64,000 bases of DNA. It comes from Mycobacterium sp. IS-836. Its GTDB lineage: Bacteria; Actinomycetota; Actinomycetes; Mycobacteriales; Mycobacteriaceae. The notes beneath the pieces were generated by a model that saw only the letters and a list, made by a program, of their open reading frames with translations, searched no databases and was not told the origin of the DNA. Positions 1-9,488 of this stretch are shown here, one piece after another (position 1 is the stretch's first letter; each line of letters opens with the position of its first letter). Both the position numbers and the translations under genes were made by a program. Location: positions 1 through 64,000 of the forward strand of contig NZ_MBEU01000052.1 of NCBI RefSeq assembly GCF_001954275.1, in the 5' to 3' direction.

Positions 1-1114
1 CGGCGCGCTCGTCGTCGTCGTGGTGGCGGCCGTGTTCCTGGGCTCTCGGCTCTGGCACGCGGTGTTCGGGGCCGGCGACGACTACACCGGTAATGGCAAG
101 CACGACATCGTGATTCAAATCCAAGACGGCGACTCCACCACCGCGGTCGGGGAGACGCTGCACAACCAGGGCGTGGTCGCCACCGTCCGGGCGTTCGTCA
201 ATGCCGCGCACGGCAACACCGCGATCAACTCCATCCAGCCCGGCTTCTACCGGATGCGCACCGAGATCCCGGCGTCCAACGCCGTCGCGCGACTGGCCGA
301 CCCCAACAGCAGGGTCGGAAAGCTGGTGATCCCGGAAGGACGCCAGCTCGACGACACCACCGACATGAAGACCAACGTGGTGACGCCGGGAATCCTGACG
401 CTGATCTCGCGCGCCACCTGTGTGGATCTCGACGGCACCAAGCGCTGCCTGTCGGTCGACGCCCTGCGCGCCGCCGCGAGCAACAGCGCTCCCGGGGTGT
501 TGTCGGTCCCGGCGTGGGCGGTCGAACCGGTCACCGAGCTGGGCAACGACCATCGCCGGCTCGAGGGCCTCATCGCGCCCGGAACGTTCAATGTCGATCC
601 CTCGGCGTCGGCCGAGAACATCCTGGGCGAACTGATCAGCGCCGGCGCGGTGGAATACACGAAATCCGGGTTGGTGGACACCGCCCAGGCCATGCACCTG
701 TCGCCCTACGACATCCTGGTGGTGGCGTCGCTGGTACAGCAGGAAGCCAACTCGCAGGACTTCCCGAAGGTGGCCCAGGTCATCTACAACCGGCTGAACG
801 CACACCACACGCTGGAATTCGATTCGACGGTGAACTATCCGCTGGACCGCCGCGAGGTGGCCACCAGCGACGCCGACCGGGCCCAGAAGACGCCGTGGAA
901 CACCTACGTCTCCCAGGGCCTGCCCGCCACCGCGATCTGTTCGCCCGGGCTCGACGCGCTGCGCGCCGCCGAGCATCCCGAGCCGGGGGACTGGCTGTAT
1001 TTCGTCACCATCGACGCCCAGGGGACGACCCTGTTCACCAGGGACTACAAGCAGCATTTGGCCAACATCGAGCTGGCTAAGCACAACGGTGTCCTCGACA
1101 GCACGCCCCGCTAG
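1..1114 (+). CDS. mltG: Endolytic peptidoglycan transglycosylase MltG (YceG family), 5' truncated by window edge
   Basis: The reading frame is open from position 2, so the true start lies outside the window. The visible protein begins inside a hydrophobic stretch (residues around ALVVVVVAAVFLG), the end of a single N-terminal membrane anchor, followed by a periplasmic YceG-like domain. The motif ASLVQQEAN carries the family's catalytic glutamate (codon 743-745) and is followed by the conserved QVIYNRL segment. MltG cuts nascent glycan strands at the membrane and so sets glycan chain release during wall synthesis. The gene overlaps aroE by 26 bp and corresponds in position to Rv2553c. Function is inferred from family; the fold call is firm. 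Confidence 0.9.
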   Translation, partial: GALVVVVVAAVFLGSRLWHAVFGAGDDYTGNGKHDIVIQIQDGDSTTAVGETLHNQGVVATVRAFVNAAHGNTAINSIQPGFYRMRTEIPASNAVARLADPNSRVGKLVIPEGRQLDDTTDMKTNVVTPGILTLISRATCVDLDGTKRCLSVDALRAAASNSAPGVLSVPAWAVEPVTELGNDHRRLEGLIAPGTFNVDPSASAENILGELISAGAVEYTKSGLVDTAQAMHLSPYDILVVASLVQQEANSQDFPKVAQVIYNRLNAHHTLEFDSTVNYPLDRREVATSDADRAQKTPWNTYVSQGLPATAICSPGLDALRAAEHPEPGDWLYFVTIDAQGTTLFTRDYKQHLANIELAKHNGVLDSTPR

Positions 1115-1928
1115 CGCGGGCCCGAGAAAGGCGGCCGTGCTCGGCTCGCCGGTCGCGCATTCGAAGTCCCCCCAACTGCACCTGGCCGCGTACCACGCAC
1201 TGGGCCTCGACGGGTGGACCTATGAGCGCATCGAGTGCGGCGCCGACGAGCTGCCGGGCGTGGTCGGCGGGCTGGGTCCGGAGTGGGTCGGCGTCTCGGT
1301 GACCATGCCGGGCAAGTTCGCCGCGCTGCGGTTCGCCGACGAGCACACCGACCGCGCGGCCCTGGTCGGCTCGGCCAACACACTGGTCCGCACGCCGCGG
1401 GGCTGGCGGGCGGACAACACTGACATCGACGGCGTGAGCGGGGCGGTCGGCTCGGCCTCGGGATGGGCTCTGGTCTGTGGATCGGGCGGCACCGCGCCGG
1501 CGGCCGTCGTCGGGCTGGCCGAACTCGGCGTGCCCGGCATCACCGTCGTCGCGCGCGATCCGGAGAAGGCGGCGCGGCTGGTGGAGCTGGGCGCCACGGT
1601 CGGCGTGGCGACGCGGTTCTGCGGGCTGGACGGCCCCGACGTTCAAGCGCTGGCCGACGAGGTGGCAGCCGCGGAGGTGCTGGTCAGCACGATCCCCGCC
1701 GACGTGGCCGCGCGGTACGCCGACACGTTCGCCCCGATCCCGGTGCTGCTGGACGCCGTCTACGACCCGTGGCCCACGCCGCTGGCCGCCGCGGTGGCCG
1801 CCGCCGGCGGCCGCGTCATCAGCGGGTTGCAGATGCTGCTGCATCAGGCGTTCGCGCAGGTCGAGCAGTTCACTGGGCTACCGGCGCCGCGCGAGGCGAT
1901 GACTTGCGCCGCGGAGGCGCTGGATTAG
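1089..1928 (+). CDS. aroE: Shikimate 5-dehydrogenase
   Basis: A 279-residue NADPH-dependent shikimate dehydrogenase, which reduces 3-dehydroshikimate to shikimate in the chorismate pathway. The N-terminus carries the substrate motif GSPVAHSKSP, then VSVTMPGK with the catalytic lysine and ADNTDIDGV with the substrate-binding aspartate. The dinucleotide-binding part (residues around 120-150) reads CGSGGTAPAAVVGLAEL. The GTG start at 1089 lies inside the end of mltG, a 26-bp overlap that suggests co-transcription. It heads a run of five chorismate-pathway genes in which only the small prepilin peptidase intervenes. Confidence 0.93.
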   Translation: MSSTARPASAGPRKAAVLGSPVAHSKSPQLHLAAYHALGLDGWTYERIECGADELPGVVGGLGPEWVGVSVTMPGKFAALRFADEHTDRAALVGSANTLVRTPRGWRADNTDIDGVSGAVGSASGWALVCGSGGTAPAAVVGLAELGVPGITVVARDPEKAARLVELGATVGVATRFCGLDGPDVQALADEVAAAEVLVSTIPADVAARYADTFAPIPVLLDAVYDPWPTPLAAAVAAAGGRVISGLQMLLHQAFAQVEQFTGLPAPREAMTCAAEALD

Positions 1929-1931
1929 CCT
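1926..1931 (+). promoter_or_regulatory. TAGCCT -10 box for leaderless prepilin peptidase mRNA
   Basis: TAGCCT fits the mycobacterial TANNNT -10 pattern and ends 7 nt before the ATG at 1939, so transcription would begin at or next to the start codon. It overlaps the aroE stop codon. Inferred from spacing only. Confidence 0.45.
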
Positions 1932-1938
1932 GCCGCGC

Positions 1939-2358
1939 ATGCGGATCGCGACGGCTGCGCTGGTGCTGGCCTGGCTGGTGGTGTTGAGCTGCTACGACGT
2001 CCGCGAGCGCCGGTTGCCGAACCTGCTGACCCTGCCCGGGGCCGGTGCGATCCTGCTGACCGCCGCCGTCGCCGGGCGCGGGCTGCCCGCGCTGGCCGGG
2101 GCGGCGGCGCTGACCGGGCTGTATCTGCTGGTGCACCTGATGGCTCCAGCGGGAATGGGGGCGGGCGACGTCAAGCTGGCGATCGGCGTCGGCGGGTTGA
2201 CCGGATGCTTCGGCGCGGGGGTCTGGTTTGTCGCGGCGCTGGCCGCGCCGTTGCTCACCGCGCTGTGGGGCGCGGTGCGTGGCAGGCGTTCCGTGCCGCA
2301 CGGTCCGTCGATGTGCGTGGCCGCCGGCGGCGCGGCCGGGTTGGCTTTTCTGGGTTGA
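1939..2358 (+). CDS. Short A24-family prepilin peptidase-like membrane protein
   Basis: A 139-residue, mostly hydrophobic protein with several predicted membrane segments. It carries the type IV prepilin peptidase signatures: the first aspartate in [12 protein letters not shown] and the second in [15 protein letters not shown], matching the aspartyl protease pair of the A24 family. The N-terminal methyltransferase domain of full-size PilD enzymes is missing, so only cleavage of prepilin-like leaders is expected. No pilin or tad genes lie nearby in the window. It sits at the position of Rv2551c between aroE and aroF. The substrate is unknown. Confidence 0.85.
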   Translation: MRIATAALVLAWLVVLSCYDVRERRLPNLLTLPGAGAILLTAAVAGRGLPALAGAAALTGLYLLVHLMAPAGMGAGDVKLAIGVGGLTGCFGAGVWFVAALAAPLLTALWGAVRGRRSVPHGPSMCVAAGGAAGLAFLG

Positions 2359-2378
2359 GCCCATGGGAAGATGGACGG

Positions 2379-5649
<3,271 letters not shown>

Positions 5650-5652
5650 GCG

Positions 5653-6369
5653 CTATTCCTTTTCCGAGCCCGGCTTGGCGTGCCTCGGGTCGGTGCGGAT
5701 CGTCTCGGTCTTCGCGTCGTCGCCGGCCGTCGGGATCGTCTCGGTGGGCGCTTCGCGCCCGGCCGTCGGGATCGACTCGGTCGGGGCGTCCCGCGCGGGG
5801 GGGCCCCCCGCCGCGGTCCGCTCCTCGGTCTGGGCCTGCGCCGGTATCTCGCCGGTCGGCGCCTCGTCGGCGCGAACGGCGGTGAAGACGTCGGTGTCGG
5901 AGTCCCGTTCCTTCGCGGCGAGGCCGTGGTGTTTCTCCGGCTCTTTCTCGTACTGCCGGTCCACGCGCCAGCGGCCGATCGTCACCCCGATGATGCCGGA
6001 CAGGAACACGACGAGCGCGGTGAACGCCGCGAACGTCGTCAGCTCGTTGAGCAGCCCCCCGGTGTACAGGCCCTTGTAGAACAGGCCGATGAGCCAGGAG
6101 ACGGCCCCGCTGACGACCCCGGCGACCAGGCCGGCCAGCAGCCAGGTCATCGCCAGGTCCTGCCGGCGGTCCGGATCCCGGTTGGCCGTGGCGTCGGCCC
6201 GGCCGTCGGTCACACCCCATATGGCCGTGCCGATGATGAACAGGAGCAGCAGCACCACGCTGATCCAAGCGGCCCATTCTTGCCAAGCGTTGATCATCGC
6301 CCCCTGCAGCAAGCGAACGATTACCATTCCCGCGGCTAGCCCCAATCCGCGCAGCATCCAGTTGCTCAT
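5653..6369 (-). CDS. Conserved mycobacterial four-helix membrane protein with acidic repeat tail (Rv2536-like)
   Basis: A 238-residue protein of unknown function. The N-terminal half has about four hydrophobic segments (residues around 8-25, 35-53, 75-95 and 108-128). The C-terminal half is hydrophilic and contains a 12-residue repeat, DAPTESIPTAGR then EAPTETIPTAGD, then a degenerate third unit. At DNA level this is a 36-bp tandem repeat. Position between aroQ and pepQ matches Rv2536. A -10 box 8 nt upstream suggests a leaderless transcript from the region shared with pepQ. The repeat tail could vary between strains; no enzymatic motif is seen. Confidence 0.85.
   Translation of the reverse strand: MSNWMLRGLGLAAGMVIVRLLQGAMINAWQEWAAWISVVLLLLFIIGTAIWGVTDGRADATANRDPDRRQDLAMTWLLAGLVAGVVSGAVSWLIGLFYKGLYTGGLLNELTTFAAFTALVVFLSGIIGVTIGRWRVDRQYEKEPEKHHGLAAKERDSDTDVFTAVRADEAPTGEIPAQAQTEERTAAGGPPARDAPTESIPTAGREAPTETIPTAGDDAKTETIRTDPRHAKPGSEKE
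5701..5800. repeat. 36-bp tandem repeat inside the Rv2536-like gene
   Basis: Units 5701-5736 and 5737-5772 are near-identical, each starting CGTCTCGGT and ending GGCCGTCGGGAT, and a degenerate third unit begins at 5773. The period is a multiple of three, so copy changes keep the frame. A G7C6 homopolymer run (5797-5809) lies at the repeat end. Confidence 0.85.
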
Positions 6370-6377
6370 GGGGGAAA

Positions 6378-6383
6378 AGCGTA
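6378..6383 (-). promoter_or_regulatory. TACGCT -10 box for the membrane protein
   Basis: Read on the minus strand, TACGCT is followed after 8 nt by the ATG at 6369, fitting a leaderless or near-leaderless transcript. Inferred from pattern. Confidence 0.4.
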
Positions 6384-6388
6384 GCGAG

Positions 6389-6394
6389 TACCGT
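6389..6394 (+). promoter_or_regulatory. TACCGT -10 box for pepQ
   Basis: TACCGT precedes the pepQ GTG at 6403 by 8 nt. It supports that start and a short or absent 5' leader; the divergent -10 box for the neighbour lies only 5 bp away, so the two promoters may exclude each other. Confidence 0.4.
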
Positions 6395-6402
6395 CAAGAC
6401 CT

Positions 6403-7524
6403 GTGACACATTCCCAGCGTCGAGGAAATCTGAAAGCGCAAATCCGGGCCGGCGGGCTGGACGCGATGCTGGTCACAGACCTGATCAACGTGCGCTACCT
6501 GTCGGGTTTCTCCGGGTCGAACGGCGCGTTGCTGGTCTTCGCCGACGATCGGGTGCCCATTTTGGCCACCGACGGTCGCTATCGCACCCAGGCGGCCGAG
6601 CAGGCACCCGACCTCGAAATCGCGATCGAGCGGGCGCTCGGGCGTCACCTGGTCGGTCAGGCCGCCGACGGCGGCGTGCGCAAGCTGGGCTTCGAAAGCA
6701 ACGTGGTCACCGTCGACGGGTTCGACGCGCTCACCGGTGAGCTGGAGACCCGCGGCGGGGAAACCGAGCTGGTGCGCGCGGCGGGCACGGTCGAGGCACT
6801 GCGCGAGGTCAAAGACGCCGGCGAGCTGGCGCTGCTGCGGCTGGCCTGCGAGGCGGCCGATGCCGCGCTCGAGGATCTGGTGGCGCGCGGTGGCCTGCGG
6901 CCCGGACGAACGGAGCGCGAGGTCAGCCGCGAGCTGGAGGGCCTGATGCTCGACCATGGCGCCGACGCGATCTCGTTCGAGACGATCGTGGCCGCGGGCC
7001 CGAATTCCGCGATTCCGCACCACCGCCCGACCGACGCCGTGCTGGCCGACGGCGATTTCGTCAAGATCGACTTCGGCGCGCTGGTCGCCGGCTATCACTC
7101 GGACATGACGCGCACCTTCGTGCTGGGCAAGGCCGCCGACTGGCAGCTGGAGATCTATCGGCTGGTCGCCGACGCGCAGCGGGCCGGCCGGGAGGCGTTG
7201 CGGCCGGGCGCCGGCCTGCGCGAGGTCGACGCCGCGGCACGCCAGCTGATCGCCGACGCCGGTTATGGGGAGAACTTCGGCCATGGCCTGGGACATGGCG
7301 TGGGCCTGCAGATCCACGAGGCGCCGGGCATCGGGGCCACCTCGGCCGGCACGCTGCGCGCGGGCTCCGTCGTGACCGTCGAGCCGGGCGTCTACCTGCC
7401 CGGCCGTGGCGGTGTTCGCATCGAGGACACGTTGGTGGTGGCCGATGGACCGTCGGAGGACGGCGCCGGCCCGACTCCGGAGCTGCTGACCCGCTTCCCC
7501 AAGGAATTGGCGGTGCTCTCATGA
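6403..7524 (+). CDS. pepQ: Xaa-Pro dipeptidase/aminopeptidase (M24B)
   Basis: A 373-residue metallopeptidase that removes residues next to proline from short peptides in the cytoplasm. An N-terminal creatinase-like domain (about 1-130) precedes a pita-bread catalytic domain. Its dinuclear-metal ligands are visible in order: DFGALVAGYHSD and DMTRTF (aspartates), HGLGHGVGL (histidine), VVTVEPGVYL (glutamate) and GVRIEDTLVV (glutamate). It sits upstream of efp as Rv2535c does in H37Rv. EF-P helps ribosomes through polyproline stretches; a functional tie with a proline peptidase is only suggestive. Confidence 0.92.
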   Translation: MTHSQRRGNLKAQIRAGGLDAMLVTDLINVRYLSGFSGSNGALLVFADDRVPILATDGRYRTQAAEQAPDLEIAIERALGRHLVGQAADGGVRKLGFESNVVTVDGFDALTGELETRGGETELVRAAGTVEALREVKDAGELALLRLACEAADAALEDLVARGGLRPGRTEREVSRELEGLMLDHGADAISFETIVAAGPNSAIPHHRPTDAVLADGDFVKIDFGALVAGYHSDMTRTFVLGKAADWQLEIYRLVADAQRAGREALRPGAGLREVDAAARQLIADAGYGENFGHGLGHGVGLQIHEAPGIGATSAGTLRAGSVVTVEPGVYLPGRGGVRIEDTLVVADGPSEDGAGPTPELLTRFPKELAVLS

Positions 7525-7883
7525 CGACGGTGAAGCAAGCGAGACCGTGGGTTCGGCTGTCCACCGGCGCGCTGGCCGCGGGGCTGGCCGTGTCCGCCCT
7601 CGGCCTGGCCGGCATCGCGGAGGCGGCGCCGGCGCCCACCAACCACTGGTGCCCGGGCCAGCAGTGGGACCCGGCCTGGGGCACCAACTACCACTGGGAC
7701 TGGAACCAGTGCCACGACTGGCAGGGCCCCGCTCCGGCGGGCTGGGGACCCTGGGGACCCCCGCCGCCATGGGCGCCGCCGCCACCACCGCCACCGGCGT
7801 GGGCGCCGCAGGCTCACCTGATGTGGAACCCGACCGTCGGTCAATGGGGCTTCTTCAACAACGGCATCTGGACGTCGATCTAG
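7521..7883 (+). CDS. Small secreted Trp/Pro-rich protein, copy 1
   Basis: A 120-residue protein. A signal peptide (hydrophobic LSTGALAAGLAVSALGLAG, likely cleavage after AEA, residue 35) leads to an unusual mature part rich in Trp and Pro. It has two cysteines in the contexts HWCPGQQWDPAW and NQCHDW, a proline run around residues 78-92, and an ending with WNPTVGQWGF. The ATG at 7521 overlaps the pepQ stop by 4 bp. A clear paralogue lies at 55845-56213 on the minus strand with the same signal peptide and layout. No known domain recognised; probably cell-envelope associated or exported. Confidence 0.85.
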   Translation: MTTVKQARPWVRLSTGALAAGLAVSALGLAGIAEAAPAPTNHWCPGQQWDPAWGTNYHWDWNQCHDWQGPAPAGWGPWGPPPPWAPPPPPPPAWAPQAHLMWNPTVGQWGFFNNGIWTSI

Positions 7884-7888
7884 CCGAG

Positions 7889-7903
7889 CGGCCCGCGCGG
7901 CCG
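7889..7903 (+). terminator. Short GC hairpin after the secreted protein gene
   Basis: CGGCC (7889-7893) can pair with GGCCG (7899-7903) around a 5-nt loop, followed by AAATTTC, just after the stop at 7883. It lacks a proper U run; a weak terminator or processing site ahead of efp. Confidence 0.3.
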
Positions 7904-7966
7904 AAATTTCTGCGGCCGTAGGATGTTCCACAGCATCCCGGCCATTTATGAGGAGATTCACCGACC

Positions 7967-8530
7967 GTGGCGAGCACTGCCGACTTCAAGAACGGCCTTG
8001 TCCTGGTAATCGACGGACAGCTGTGGACCATCACCGAGTTCCAGCACGTCAAACCCGGCAAGGGCCCGGCGTTCGTGCGCACCAAGCTGAAGAACGTCCT
8101 CTCCGGCAAGGTCGTCGACAAGACCTACAACGCCGGGGTGAAGGTGGAGACCGCCACGGTCGACCGCCGCGATACCACCTACCTCTACCGCGACGGCTCG
8201 GACTTCGTGTTCATGGACAGCCAGGACTACGAGCAGCACCACCTGCCCGATTCCCTGGTCGGCGACGATGCGCGGTTCCTGCTGGAGGGCCTGCCGGTGC
8301 AGGTGGCGTTCCACGACGGGTCGCCGCTGTACATCGAGCTGCCGGTGTCGGTCGAGCTCGAGGTCACCCACACCGAACCGGGCCTGCAGGGTGACCGCTC
8401 CAGCGCCGGCACCAAGCCGGCCACCCTGGAGACCGGCGCGCAGATCCAGGTGCCGCTGTTCATCAACACCGGAGACAAGCTGAAGGTCGACTCGCGCGAC
8501 GGCAGCTACCTGGGACGCGTCAACGCGTGA
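7967..8530 (+). CDS. efp: Translation elongation factor P
   Basis: A 187-residue EF-P with three beta-barrel domains, which rescues ribosomes stalled on consecutive prolines. The domain I loop with the tip lysine reads PGKGPAF (residues around 29-35). The GTG at 7967 is preceded by AGGAG at 7951-7955. The gene overlaps nusB by 4 bp. The upstream neighbour gene product has a long proline run, a plausible EF-P client. Corresponds to Rv2534c. Confidence 0.96.
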   Translation: MASTADFKNGLVLVIDGQLWTITEFQHVKPGKGPAFVRTKLKNVLSGKVVDKTYNAGVKVETATVDRRDTTYLYRDGSDFVFMDSQDYEQHHLPDSLVGDDARFLLEGLPVQVAFHDGSPLYIELPVSVELEVTHTEPGLQGDRSSAGTKPATLETGAQIQVPLFINTGDKLKVDSRDGSYLGRVNA

Positions 8531-9003
8531 GCAGGCCCGCCCGGCCTGTCAAAGGGCGCCATCAGGCCCGCAAACGCGCCGTCGACCTGTTGTTCGAGGC
8601 CGAGGCCCGCGGCCTGAGCCCGGCCGAGGTCGTCGACGTCCGCACCGCGCTGGCCGAGGCGAAACCGGATGTGGCACCGCTGCCGGCGTACACCCAGGCC
8701 GTGGCCCGCGGCGTCGGCGACCAGATGGCGCACATCGACGACCTGATCAGCTCGCACCTGCAGGGCTGGACCCTGGACCGGCTGCCCGCGGTGGATCGCG
8801 CCATCCTGCGGGTCTCGGTGTGGGAGCTGCTGTATGCCGACGACGTGCCGGAGCCGGTCGCCGTCGACGAGGCCGTGCAGCTGGCCAAGGAGCTCTCCAC
8901 CGACGATTCGCCGGGATTCATCAACGGCGTGCTGGGCCAGGTCATGCTGGTCACGCCGCAGATCCGGGCGGCCGCCCAGGCCCTTGGTGGGCCCGAGAAG
9001 TGA
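8527..9003 (+). CDS. nusB: Transcription antitermination factor NusB
   Basis: A 158-residue all-helical NusB protein that with NusE (S10) binds boxA RNA during rRNA transcription. The start region [20 protein letters not shown], the central [20 protein letters not shown] and the late [23 protein letters not shown] are typical of the family. The GTG at 8527 overlaps the efp stop, so the two are translationally coupled. Corresponds to Rv2533c. Confidence 0.96.
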   Translation: MSRPARPVKGRHQARKRAVDLLFEAEARGLSPAEVVDVRTALAEAKPDVAPLPAYTQAVARGVGDQMAHIDDLISSHLQGWTLDRLPAVDRAILRVSVWELLYADDVPEPVAVDEAVQLAKELSTDDSPGFINGVLGQVMLVTPQIRAAAQALGGPEK

Positions 9004-9389
9004 CCCGGCTGGAGCTGCGCGTCGTCGTCGCCGCCTGCCTGGCCGCGACGGTGGTGCTGGGCGCGGTGGTGTGTGCCGCCTACGGCTGGACCATCGTCGC
9101 GTCGGTGCTCTCGATCTACGCGCTGGGCGTCGGGGCCTGGCTGTATCACTCGATCGAGCGCCTGATCGTGGCCCGCCGCATCAGCACGGTCCGCTCGGCG
9201 GCCAAGCCGCTGCAGCCGCTGTTGCCGGTGATGGCCGCCCTCATGGGCCTGACGCAGGCCGTGGTGCGCTCGCTCACCGATGTCACCGACCTCCCGGGCC
9301 GCCGCTGGGAGCTTCCGGTGCTGAAGTGGGTGGACAACACCCGCGCCAACCGGCGGGTAATAGAGGGTGACGACGAGTCGGACAGCTGA
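9000..9389 (+). CDS. Conserved small membrane protein (Rv2532c-like)
   Basis: A 129-residue protein of unknown function. Two adjacent hydrophobic segments lie near the N-terminus (residues around 6-26 and 31-48), and the rest is a cytoplasmic or peripheral region. The GTG at 9000 overlaps the nusB stop by 4 bp and begins [11 protein letters not shown]; the open frame further upstream is the wrong frame of nusB. Position matches Rv2532c. No domain recognised. Confidence 0.8.
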   Translation: MTRLELRVVVAACLAATVVLGAVVCAAYGWTIVASVLSIYALGVGAWLYHSIERLIVARRISTVRSAAKPLQPLLPVMAALMGLTQAVVRSLTDVTDLPGRRWELPVLKWVDNTRANRRVIEGDDESDS

Positions 9390-9488
9390 CCGCCGCCCCC
9401 GAATCCTGGGCGAAAAGATTCCGTGCGCACCGCAGGCGGGTGACAATACTTGCTGGATCACTTGCTGGATCCCGCGGAAGGTGACGAC

